The notes: a model not told the origin generated them from the letters alone. Counted from the first letter of the stretch, positions 1 through 6,508 are shown. The stretch: 6,839 bases of DNA from JBDKGH01 sp039798265 (GCA_039798265.1 JBDKGH010000112.1:1-6839), one strand, 5' to 3'. Numbers and translations: made by a program.

Positions 1-1
1 A

Positions 2-41
2 TGATAGAATGATAGAATGATAGAATGATGGAATGATAAAT
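2..41. repeat. Tandem 8-bp repeat array, left arm
   Basis: Five head-to-tail 8-bp units can be read: TGATAGAA three times (2-25), then TGATGGAA (26-33) and TGATAAAT (34-41). The array starts at the window edge, so it may extend further left. It is in opposite orientation to the array at 168-207; 30 bases at 12-41 match the reverse complement of that array at about 25 positions. Function is unknown. It lies beyond the predicted katG terminator, so it should not normally be part of the katG mRNA. Confidence 0.8.
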
Positions 42-69
42 GGAGAGGGCAATGGGAGAATTTTTTTTG

Positions 70-112
70 AAAAAAAAAAGGGACAGAAAATGTTGCCACT
101 TTCCATCCCTTT
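70..112 (-). terminator. Intrinsic terminator of katG
   Basis: Read on the minus strand, 112-77 folds into a stem of about 14 pairs. The outer part is AAAGGGA pairing with TCCCTTT. It continues through U-G and G-U wobbles and GAAA/TTTC to an 8-base loop (TGGCAACA). The stem runs straight into ten T residues (79-70, the first three paired). It lies 85 bp past the katG stop codon and fits a rho-independent terminator. On the plus strand no T-tract follows the stem, so it should work only for minus-strand transcripts. Confidence 0.8.
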
Positions 113-167
113 GGTGAAAAAGATGATTGCTACCTCTAACTCTTGATCATTCTAACCCGCCATCATC

Positions 168-207
168 TTTTATCATTCTATCATTTTATCACGTTATCAT
201 TTTATGA
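168..207. repeat. Tandem 8-bp repeat array, right arm (inverted)
   Basis: Five contiguous 8-bp units in strict phase: TTTTATCA (168-175), TTCTATCA (176-183), TTTTATCA (184-191), CGTTATCA (192-199) and TTTTATGA (200-207). They are the reverse-complement type of the units at 2-41. The katG stop codon (TGA, read from 199-197) and its last codons are inside this array, so part of it is translated and the rest is the start of the katG 3' untranslated region. Function is unknown. Confidence 0.75.
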
Positions 208-2503
208 TCTCATATCTGTCCAGATTCATCACTTTTTCCCATGCTTTGATAAAGTCGTTGATGAATTTTTCTTTCGCATCGGTGCATGCATACACTTCGG
301 CTAATGCGCGTAGCTCTGAATTTGAACCGAAGATGAGGTCAGCACGAGTGGCTGTCCAAACGAGATTGCCAGATTTGCGATCGCGACCTTCGAACACTTC
401 TTGGCTATCATCTTTGGCTTGCCATTTTGTGTTGATGTCCAAAAGATTCACGAAGAAATCATTGCTCAGCGTCCCTACATTTTTAGTGAAAACACCGTGG
501 CTGGAACCGTCGTAGTTGGTACCCATCACACGCATACCGCCAACAAGCACTGTTAATTCAGGAGCAGTGAGGGTGAGCATTTGTGCTTTGTCTATCAACA
601 ATTCTTCTGTAGAGAAGGTGTATTGAGTTTTTAAGTAATTACGGAAACCATCGGCCATCGGCTCAAGCACAGCCATCGAGTTGATATCTGTTTGAGCTTG
701 GCTCGCATCCATACGTCCAGGTGTAAACCCAACTGTTTTGGTGTAGCCGGCATTTTTAGCTGCTTGCTCAATACCCACCGAACCACCTAGCACAATCAAA
801 TCGGCCATGGAGATTTTCTTTTCGGTGTTTTTAGCGTTGAATTCCTTTTGGATTTTTTCATATACCGCTAACACTTTATCCAATTGCGTTGGATTATTTA
901 CTGCCCAGCTCGCTTGTGGTTCTAATTGCAATCGAGCACCATTTGCGCCACCTTTGAAATCTGTTCCACGGAAGGTAGAAGCAGATGCCCATGCTGTTGA
1001 AACCAATTCGCTAATGGTTAGTCCTGATTTAAGGATGCTGTTTTTCAGCGCATCGATGTCTTTTTGATCCACTACTTTATGATTCAACGCAGGGATAGGA
1101 TCTTGCCAAATGAAATCTTCTTTTGGTACTTCAGGTCCGAGGTGCAAGGCGCGTGGTCCCATATCGCGGTGGGTGAGTTTAAACCATGCACGCGCAAATG
1201 CTGCTTCAAATTCTGCAGGGTTTTCATAGAAACGACGCGAGATTTTTTCATAAGCGGGATCAAAGCGCATTGATAAGTCGGTGGTGAGCATCGTTGGTTT
1301 GTGCTTTACATTCGGATCAAACGCATCAGGCACTAATACTTTTGGATCTTTAGCAACCCATTGGTGAGCACCTGCAGGGCTTTTGGTTAGTTCCCACTCG
1401 TTGTCAAAGAGACTTTTGAAGTAGCCATGTCCCCATTTTGCTGGAGTAGTTGTCCAAATAACTTCAAGACCAGAAGTGATGGCGTCTTGACCTTTACCGC
1501 TTTTGTAGGAGCTGCTCCATCCAAAACCTTGTTCTTCGATGGGGGCAGACTCTGGCTCAGGGCCTACATGTGTTGCAGGACCGGCACCGTGTGTTTTTCC
1601 TAAAGTATGTCCACCCGCTATGAGAGCAACGGTTTCTTCATCGTTCATACCCATGCGGCCAAACGTTTCGCGAATGTCTTTCGCCGCAGCAAGCGGATCA
1701 GGAACACCATTAGGTCCTTCAGGGTTCACGTAAATCAATCCCATTTGAACGGCGGCCAATGGTTTTTCCAACTGACGATCGCCTGTGTAACGTTTGTCAT
1801 CAAGCCATTTTGATTCAGGGCCCCAGTACACATTGCTTTCTGGTTCCCAAACGTCTTCGCGGCCACCGCTGAATCCAAGGGTTTTGAAGCCCATGTTTTC
1901 CAAGGCCACATTTCCGGCTAATACCATGAGGTCAGCCCATGAAATGGATGCACCGTATTTCTGTTTTACAGGCCACAACAAACGACGGGCTTTATCGAGG
2001 TTAGCATTATCGGGCCAACTGTTGAGTGGGGCAAAACGCTGTTGTCCATCGCGGCTACCTCCGCGACCGTCACCGGTGCGATAAGTTCCTGCGCTGTGCC
2101 AAGCCATGCGAATGAAAAGAGGGCCATAATTGCCATAGTCTGCTGGCCACCAATCTTGCGAAGTGGTCATAACGGCTTCTATGTCCTTTTTGACAGCCGT
2201 TAAATCGAGACTTTGAAATGCTTTTGCGTAGTCAAAATTCTCACCCATTGGGTTAGAGAGATTTGAATTAGCGCGAAGCACTGAAAGGTCAAGTTGGTTT
2301 GGCCACCAATCACGGTTGGTTTGGTTAGTGGTAGATTTTTTCATGGGATCGCCAGTAGTTGTTGCTGGCGCCGCAGTTTCTGTTTTCGCTTCTTTCGAAC
2401 TGCCACCTTGATGAAATGGGCAGCCACTTGGGGCGTCACTGGATGGTTGTGCCATGACTGTAGTTGTTAAGCCTGTTAATAAAAGGGTAAGCCATTTTTT
2501 CAT
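197..2503 (-). CDS. katG: Catalase-peroxidase KatG, predicted exported
   Basis: Bifunctional haem enzyme that removes hydrogen peroxide by catalase and peroxidase activity. The 768-residue product has the two-domain KatG layout: a catalytic haem domain at about 60-450 and a degenerate C-terminal copy at about 480-768. Distal Arg132, Trp135 and His136 are seen in LFIRMAWHSAGTY. Proximal His299 is in AGGHTLGKTHG, with Trp350 and Asp409. Tyr258 and Met284 match the residues that form the Met-Tyr-Trp adduct with Trp135, and Arg446 matches the mobile arginine needed for catalase activity. The CPFH motif common near KatG N-termini is at 28-31. It is preceded by a Sec-type signal peptide (MKKW, hydrophobic core, cleavage likely after VMA at 18), so export is inferred. 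The start at 2503 is chosen because it begins this signal peptide; the frame stays open to 2653 but would then run into oxyR. A cytosolic start at Met54 (2344) cannot be excluded. Divergent from oxyR, which probably controls it. Confidence 0.96.
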   Translation of the reverse strand: MKKWLTLLLTGLTTTVMAQPSSDAPSGCPFHQGGSSKEAKTETAAPATTTGDPMKKSTTNQTNRDWWPNQLDLSVLRANSNLSNPMGENFDYAKAFQSLDLTAVKKDIEAVMTTSQDWWPADYGNYGPLFIRMAWHSAGTYRTGDGRGGSRDGQQRFAPLNSWPDNANLDKARRLLWPVKQKYGASISWADLMVLAGNVALENMGFKTLGFSGGREDVWEPESNVYWGPESKWLDDKRYTGDRQLEKPLAAVQMGLIYVNPEGPNGVPDPLAAAKDIRETFGRMGMNDEETVALIAGGHTLGKTHGAGPATHVGPEPESAPIEEQGFGWSSSYKSGKGQDAITSGLEVIWTTTPAKWGHGYFKSLFDNEWELTKSPAGAHQWVAKDPKVLVPDAFDPNVKHKPTMLTTDLSMRFDPAYEKISRRFYENPAEFEAAFARAWFKLTHRDMGPRALHLGPEVPKEDFIWQDPIPALNHKVVDQKDIDALKNSILKSGLTISELVSTAWASASTFRGTDFKGGANGARLQLEPQASWAVNNPTQLDKVLAVYEKIQKEFNAKNTEKKISMADLIVLGGSVGIEQAAKNAGYTKTVGFTPGRMDASQAQTDINSMAVLEPMADGFRNYLKTQYTFSTEELLIDKAQMLTLTAPELTVLVGGMRVMGTNYDGSSHGVFTKNVGTLSNDFFVNLLDINTKWQAKDDSQEVFEGRDRKSGNLVWTATRADLIFGSNSELRALAEVYACTDAKEKFINDFIKAWEKVMNLDRYEIIK

Positions 2504-2538
2504 GGTTAGAAAAATTAGTGGGTTTGTTTTGATCAGGA

Positions 2539-2571
2539 CAAATGTGGGATTTTGTTTGTATTGATAAAAAC
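2539..2571 (-). promoter_or_regulatory. Candidate katG promoter
   Basis: On the minus strand CACATTTG (2546-2539) matches the Bacteroidota -7 box TAnnTTTG at all but the first position. A T-rich GTTTTT (2571-2566) lies 19 bp upstream in the place of the -33 box. This would give a leader of about 30 nt before the ATG at 2503. The -33 region overlaps the candidate OxyR site, which suits activation. The assignment rests on motif match only. Confidence 0.35.
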
Positions 2572-2579
2572 TATATTTT
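2551..2579 (+). promoter_or_regulatory. Candidate oxyR promoter
   Basis: TTTG (2551-2554) and TATATTTT (2572-2579), spaced by 17 bp, resemble the Bacteroidota -33 and -7 boxes; the -7 box differs from TAnnTTTG only at its last base. The start codon follows at 2603, giving a leader of under 20 nt. The candidate OxyR site lies between the two boxes and overlaps the -7 box, a position expected to give autorepression. Motif-based only. Confidence 0.35.
2560..2574. promoter_or_regulatory. Candidate OxyR binding half-site
   Basis: ATTGATAAAAACTAT matches the E. coli OxyR half-site ATAGnTnnnAnCTAT at every specified base except the third. The second half-site expected after a 7-bp gap (2582-2596) is poor: only its leading ATA fits. 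The site sits between divergent katG and oxyR, as expected for a LysR-type regulator that controls both. That OxyR binds here is inferred from motif and position. Confidence 0.5.
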
Positions 2580-2602
2580 CGATAATAATATTGATGAAAT
2601 AG

Positions 2603-3538
2603 ATGAACATACACCAGTTTCAATACATCCTTGCCTTGGCAGAGCATCGGCATTTTGAAAAGGCAGCCGAAAAGTGTTTTATTTCCCAGTCCACGTTGAG
2701 CACCATGATATCCAAATTCGAAGATGAAGTTGGCATCATGGTTTTTGACCGAAAGAAAAAGCCCGTGGATATTACCTCAGAGGGAATGTTGGTGATTGAA
2801 CAATTGAAAAAAATCAACAAGGAAATAGAAAGTCTTCACGAGGTAACCAATGAGTTGAAGGGAGAGGTGAAAGGAAAGTTGACGATTGCCGTTATACCCA
2901 CCATTGCTCCATTTTTGCTGCCACTGTGCTTGCATCGTTTTGCTGCGAAGTTTCCTCAATTACAAATCGAAGTGCGCGAATTGACGACCAGTGAAATTAT
3001 GCGAACAATTAAGTCGCGCGATTTGGATATTGGCATCATCTCAATCCCCATGCACGATCCTGAAGTGGTGGAGTATCCGCTGTATGATGAACAGTTTGTC
3101 TATTTTGATGCTCGCGTAAAGAATAATAAAGAAGTAAAAGTGCGCCAATTGGATTTGTCCAATTTGTGTTTGTTGGAAGAAGGACATTGCATGCGCAATC
3201 AAGTATTAGAACTATGCGACTTGCATCAAAGGCTTCTGAACAATCAGATGAACTATCAGTACAAAGCTGGATCCATTGACAGTTTGCTCAAGTTTGTAAA
3301 GGCTAATCGCGCCTCTACCTTGTTGCCCTATTTGGCTACTATAGATATGAATACCGCGGATAAAAAGATGATTAGTCAGTTTGCAGATCCGATGCCCTTT
3401 CGGAGTGTGGGCATGGTGGTGCATACCCATTTTGTGAAAAATAAAGTGAGAGAACTTTTGCAATCGGAAATCATGGATTGCGTTTCTCCTTTGTTGCTCA
3501 AGAAAAAAGGAAAAGGTAAGCAGTTATCTCCGGCCTAA
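2603..3538 (+). CDS. oxyR: OxyR-type peroxide-sensing LysR-family regulator
   Basis: Cytoplasmic transcription factor that senses hydrogen peroxide through a reversible disulphide. The 311-residue protein is close to the 305 residues of E. coli OxyR. The N-terminal winged helix-turn-helix (about 3-62) contains LALAEHRHFEKAAEKC, almost the E. coli sequence. A linker helix follows (about 62-90), then the sensor domain. IPTIAPFLLP (98-107) keeps the conserved Thr100 near the peroxide-binding site. GHCMRNQVLELC places Cys196 and Cys205 nine residues apart, as in the redox pair Cys199/Cys208 of E. coli. Both are present, so the switch should work. The tail is lysine-rich (LLLKKKGKGK). The ATG at 2603 is the natural start, since MNIHQFQYI aligns with the E. 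coli N-terminus; no Shine-Dalgarno sequence is seen. It is divergent from katG with 99 bp between starts, so katG is the likely main target and the gene probably controls itself. Other LysR functions are unlikely because of the cysteine motif. Confidence 0.94.
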   Translation: MNIHQFQYILALAEHRHFEKAAEKCFISQSTLSTMISKFEDEVGIMVFDRKKKPVDITSEGMLVIEQLKKINKEIESLHEVTNELKGEVKGKLTIAVIPTIAPFLLPLCLHRFAAKFPQLQIEVRELTTSEIMRTIKSRDLDIGIISIPMHDPEVVEYPLYDEQFVYFDARVKNNKEVKVRQLDLSNLCLLEEGHCMRNQVLELCDLHQRLLNNQMNYQYKAGSIDSLLKFVKANRASTLLPYLATIDMNTADKKMISQFADPMPFRSVGMVVHTHFVKNKVRELLQSEIMDCVSPLLLKKKGKGKQLSPA

Positions 3539-3553
3539 TGAGCCAATAAAAAT

Positions 3554-3572
3554 CCTGTTTTTTTAAAATAGG
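3554..3572 (+). terminator. Weak hairpin after oxyR
   Basis: CCTGTTTT and AAAATAGG pair over 8 positions, one a G-U wobble, around a 3-base loop, starting 16 bp after the oxyR stop. The stem is AT-rich and no T-tract follows it, so it is not a canonical intrinsic terminator. It is the only candidate seen between oxyR and the next gene. Confidence 0.2.
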
Positions 3573-3593
3573 TGTAGGGTACTCAGTAAGAAA

Positions 3594-3609
3594 ATGGTAT
3601 CATTACCAT
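3594..3609. repeat. Perfect inverted repeat upstream of the surface-protein operon
   Basis: ATGGTA (3594-3599) and TACCAT (3604-3609) form a perfect 6-bp inverted repeat around TCAT, 21 bp before the ATG at 3631. It could be an operator or a hairpin in the mRNA leader. No regulator can be assigned from the sequence, and no clear TAnnTTTG-type promoter was found here. Confidence 0.4.
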
Positions 3610-3630
3610 CACTTGCTGAATTTTAAACCA

Positions 3631-4128
3631 ATGACAAGAAAAATCAACGCAAGCCTCATTATGAAAGGCTTTGCAGTCGCTCTGCTATCCGTGCCTTTTG
3701 CGGTATTCGCGCAGAATGTGGCAGTAGAAAATTCCAATGGTACACAAACAGCCATTAATCTAGATGGAGTAAATAGTATCGTGTTTTCCTCTGGAGTAAT
3801 TAAATTGAATTCGAATGATTGCCAAAACCAGTATTTTGGTTTAGCGGTAACAGAAATCATCGATTTTAATCCGATTCTTTCCGTGGAAGGAGATTCTTTT
3901 TCTACAGAAACACTTTCTGTTTTTCCTAATCCTACCGAAGATTCGTTTGTTCTCACCGTAAGTGAGGCGCAGATGAATACGCAGGCTAGTATTTGGACAG
4001 CTGCTGGCGTTTGCGTGAAAAAATGGAATGTGAATCGTCGCTCCTCTACTATTGAGGTAAATGACTTGCCTGCGGGCTTGTACATTATTCAAGTTGGTAA
4101 TACAAATGCTAAACTGATCAAGCGATGA
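3631..4128 (+). CDS. Small secreted protein with T9SS type A sorting domain
   Basis: A 165-residue protein that is mostly export and sorting signals. Residues 1-27 are a signal peptide with likely cleavage after VFA, before QNV. Residues 28-80 form a short module with two copies of a pattern around L-x4-S/E-I-x-F: INLDGVNSIVF and FGLAVTEIIDF. Residues about 94-165 match the type A T9SS C-terminal domain: LSVFPNPTEDSF, a central AAGVCV, LPAGLYIIQV and a basic end KLIKR. Such domains direct passage across the outer membrane and attachment to the cell surface, so surface location is inferred. There is no catalytic domain. The stop overlaps the next gene's start (ATGA at 4125-4128), which implies coupled translation; the partner shares the 28-80 module. 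The frame also opens at TTG 3613, and ATG 3661 would still give a signal peptide; ATG 3631 is preferred but not certain. The precise role is unknown. Confidence 0.85.
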   Translation: MTRKINASLIMKGFAVALLSVPFAVFAQNVAVENSNGTQTAINLDGVNSIVFSSGVIKLNSNDCQNQYFGLAVTEIIDFNPILSVEGDSFSTETLSVFPNPTEDSFVLTVSEAQMNTQASIWTAAGVCVKKWNVNRRSSTIEVNDLPAGLYIIQVGNTNAKLIKR

Positions 4129-6374
4129 AAAAAATTATTTTCCTTCTTATGATAGTTGCCTTTTCCGGAGTTGTTAAGGCGCAAGATATCATTCGTTTCC
4201 ATCAAAATGGCAGCACGAGTGCATTCAATTTGTATGAAAACGATTCGATCTATTTCAATACTGATCATAGCAATTTGTACTTTTCGAATAACGGAACAGT
4301 CACCAGCTATCTGGCTGCTGACATTGACTCGATTACCTTTATTCAAGATGAAACCAATAGCATTTTCATTGACTACAATGGCGATGCGGTGACCATCACA
4401 AATCCACTGTCTTCATTGGGCGTTTCAGTGACTGCTAGCGGAGCGCACGTAACCGTGAACTCTACGCTTACTGTAGGTCATGTGAATTTTGTACTAAGAG
4501 GCAACACCACCAATGGTAGTTTCAAAATTTACTCGGCTACACCGTTTAATGTTTTGATGAACAATGTATCCATTCTTAATCCAAGTGGGCCTGCTCTGAA
4601 CAGTCAGAGTGAGCGTCAAATGGATTTGATTCTAGTGGAAGGAACGATTAATGCGCTTACAGATGGTACTACCTACGCTGCGGCCCCAATTGTGGGTGGT
4701 GTTGCAGAAGATCAAAAGGCGGCCTTGTTTAGCGAGGGCGATGTGGATATTCTGGGTGGTGGCACGCTCAACATAGATGGAAATGGAAGCGCTCAACATG
4801 CATTTGCTAGTGACAAAGATGTAGAAATTAAACAAGGTGCTTTATCCATTCTTGGTTCTACTTTGGATGGTATACACGCTTCCGATCGATTAAATGTAAA
4901 AGGAGGTAACGTAAGCATCGTATCATCAGACGATGGCGCCAGTGCAGGTGGAACTTTTTCGATGGAGTGTGGATTGTTGAACATCATTACCAGCACAGCG
5001 GATACGAAGGGTATCACGAGTGACACATTAGTAGTGGTGAGTGGTGGAAATATCACCATAGCCCATTCTGGTGCTCAGTCAAAGGGCATTAGTTCATCGG
5101 GTGATGTGCGTATCTCGGGAGGTACCGTGCAAGTAACTAATTCTGGAGCATCTGTGCTTACTGCTTTGGGCAGCGGTATGGATGTTACACACAGTGCGGG
5201 TATTACTTCAGATGGTCACATTCAAGTGTCAGGCGGTAATATTACCGTGATGAGCACAGGACTTGGTGGACGCGCCTTTAAATCTGATCTTGATTATGTT
5301 CAAACAGGAGGAACAGTGACCACTACAGTGAGTGGAAATGGCGCTACTTATACCAATAGCACAGGAACATTAGATGCCTATCACAGCACATGTGTAAAAA
5401 CTGTTGGCGATCTGATTGTGAATGGTGGAGAATTAACCGCAACAGCCAGTGGAAGTGGAGGCAAAGGATTTGAATCAGATGGCGATATTACCGTTGGTGA
5501 TGGCGCTAGCAATCCGCTGATTGAAGTAACCACTACAGGTACCAATATTACCATCACAGCAGGTGGTGGCGGAGGACCAGGCGGCGGTAGTTCTGGCAAT
5601 TATGACGAAGCAAAGGCGATTAAATCGGATATGGTGTTCACCTTAAACAGTGGAACTTTAAACATTGATTCAAATGATGATGGCGTGAAAGCATTGCAAG
5701 GCGTAACAGTAAATGGAGGAATATTGAACATCATCGATTCGAAAGAAGGAGTGGAGTCGCAGTACATTACTATTAACGGTGGAACATGCCATGTGAAATC
5801 TTCCGATGATAGCTTCAATGCAACGGCGGGAACTGGCGGTGAATCTAACGATGGAAGTCTGCTGCTCATCCATGGTGGATATGTTCATTTAGATGCTAGC
5901 GGCGGTGATCCATTAGACAGCAATGGTAATGTTACCGTTAATGGCGGTTTTGTTGTGGTGCATGGTCCCCAATCATCACCAGAAGTCGGTATGGATTATA
6001 ATGGCACAGGTAAAGTTGACGGAGGTGTTGTGATTGTATCGGGAACCAATTCGAATATGACACAAGGTTTTGGTACGAGCTCCACTCAACGATCGTTGAT
6101 TTTGAAAACAACTTCTAGTTTACCCGCAAATACCATTATACACCTAGAAGACAGCAATGGAAATGAAGTATTCTCCTTTAAGCCTGTTCGCGCTTATTAC
6201 AGCATCGTGTATAGCGGACCAGCTTTGGTGAATGGTGCGACCTATCGTTTGTATTCTAGCGGAACACATACAGGTACAGTGCAGGATGGATTTATTACGG
6301 GTGGAGCTTACACTTCGGGCACATTAGAAACCACTTTTACCATTAGTACAATGGTGAGTACAGTGAACTTTTAG
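4125..6374 (+). CDS. Secreted beta-helix protein, Cthe_2159-like carbohydrate-binding family
   Basis: A 749-residue secreted protein. Residues 1-19 are a signal peptide (cleavage likely VKA|QD). Residues 20-75 repeat the module of the upstream gene (NGSTSAFNLYENDSIYF, then YLAADIDSITF). From about 80 to 660 the chain has many coils of roughly 20-25 residues of the form GI-x-S-x-G-x-I-x-I-x-GG-x-I-x-I, typical of a right-handed parallel beta-helix. Asp-rich turns recur (SSDDG 267-271, SNDDG 516-520, SSDDS 559-563). DPLDSNGNVTVNGG (595-608), MDYNG and the C-terminal YYSIVYSGPALVNGATYRLY (691-710) closely resemble the Cthe_2159-type family (Pfam Cthe_2159, formerly DUF4353). Its founding member binds polysaccharide and calcium, so sugar binding is inferred by family only. 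A glycine-rich stretch GGGGGPGGG (480-488) interrupts the coils. No T9SS sorting domain is present: the chain ends in VSTVNF. Translation is probably coupled to the upstream gene by the 4-base overlap. Adhesion or matrix binding is possible; enzymatic activity is not evident. Confidence 0.88.
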   Translation: MKKIIFLLMIVAFSGVVKAQDIIRFHQNGSTSAFNLYENDSIYFNTDHSNLYFSNNGTVTSYLAADIDSITFIQDETNSIFIDYNGDAVTITNPLSSLGVSVTASGAHVTVNSTLTVGHVNFVLRGNTTNGSFKIYSATPFNVLMNNVSILNPSGPALNSQSERQMDLILVEGTINALTDGTTYAAAPIVGGVAEDQKAALFSEGDVDILGGGTLNIDGNGSAQHAFASDKDVEIKQGALSILGSTLDGIHASDRLNVKGGNVSIVSSDDGASAGGTFSMECGLLNIITSTADTKGITSDTLVVVSGGNITIAHSGAQSKGISSSGDVRISGGTVQVTNSGASVLTALGSGMDVTHSAGITSDGHIQVSGGNITVMSTGLGGRAFKSDLDYVQTGGTVTTTVSGNGATYTNSTGTLDAYHSTCVKTVGDLIVNGGELTATASGSGGKGFESDGDITVGDGASNPLIEVTTTGTNITITAGGGGGPGGGSSGNYDEAKAIKSDMVFTLNSGTLNIDSNDDGVKALQGVTVNGGILNIIDSKEGVESQYITINGGTCHVKSSDDSFNATAGTGGESNDGSLLLIHGGYVHLDASGGDPLDSNGNVTVNGGFVVVHGPQSSPEVGMDYNGTGKVDGGVVIVSGTNSNMTQGFGTSSTQRSLILKTTSSLPANTIIHLEDSNGNEVFSFKPVRAYYSIVYSGPALVNGATYRLYSSGTHTGTVQDGFITGGAYTSGTLETTFTISTMVSTVNF

Positions 6375-6407
6375 TTCTCATCACTAGAATCACTTTTATA
6401 CCCATAG

Positions 6408-6441
6408 AAAAAGGGCCAGCTTTAGCAGTTGGCCCTTTTTT
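6408..6441 (+). terminator. Intrinsic terminator after the beta-helix gene
   Basis: AAAAAGGGCCA (6408-6418) pairs perfectly with TGGCCCTTTTT (6430-6440) around GCTTTAGCAGT, which can itself pair GCT/AGC. The stem ends in a run of six T (6436-6441). It lies 33 bp after the stop at 6374. Because the stem is flanked by A on the left and T on the right, it could also work on the minus strand. Confidence 0.9.
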
Positions 6442-6482
6442 ATAGTACTCGGGGATCTGTTAAATTTCTGCATCGTGGTTCG

Positions 6483-6508
6483 TTGAAGTTTGATTTATCG
6501 TAATATTG
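6483..6508 (+). promoter_or_regulatory. Candidate arsR-type promoter
   Basis: TAATATTG (6501-6508) matches TAnnTTTG except at the fifth base, and a TTG (6483-6485) lies 15 bp upstream as a possible -33 element. Transcription would start about 18 nt before the ATG at 6532. The -7 box is inside the palindrome at 6497-6512, so a bound repressor would block it. Spacing is short and the match imperfect. Confidence 0.25.

Noticed and set aside
61..79. T8-G-A10 tract as a separate bidirectional terminator hairpin
   Set aside because: An A/T-only stem is too weak; the A-run is better explained as the T-tract of the strong minus-strand hairpin at 77-112.
2..207. CRISPR array
   Set aside because: The 8-bp units are contiguous without spacers, and the two blocks are inverted; no cas gene is present.
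2..207. Terminal inverted repeats of a small mobile element
   Set aside because: The arms are simple tandem repeats, no target duplication is visible, and the interior holds only the katG terminator.
204..2084. Several open frames on the plus strand across katG
   Set aside because: They lie antisense to a fully conserved gene, show no recognisable domain, and their composition follows from katG codons.
2504..2653. In-frame 50-residue N-terminal extension of KatG from an ATG at 2653
   Set aside because: It would overlap the start of oxyR, bury the signal peptide inside the protein and translate the whole shared control region; the start at 2503 gives a proper signal peptide.
3613..3630. TTG start for the small T9SS protein
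   Set aside because: It adds six residues before the signal peptide, and an ATG at 3631 is available in the same frame.
4632..5888. Open frames on the minus strand across the beta-helix gene, including a proline-rich one
   Set aside because: Opposite-strand shadows of Gly/Ser/Thr-rich repeats; the proline runs are simply the complement of glycine codons.
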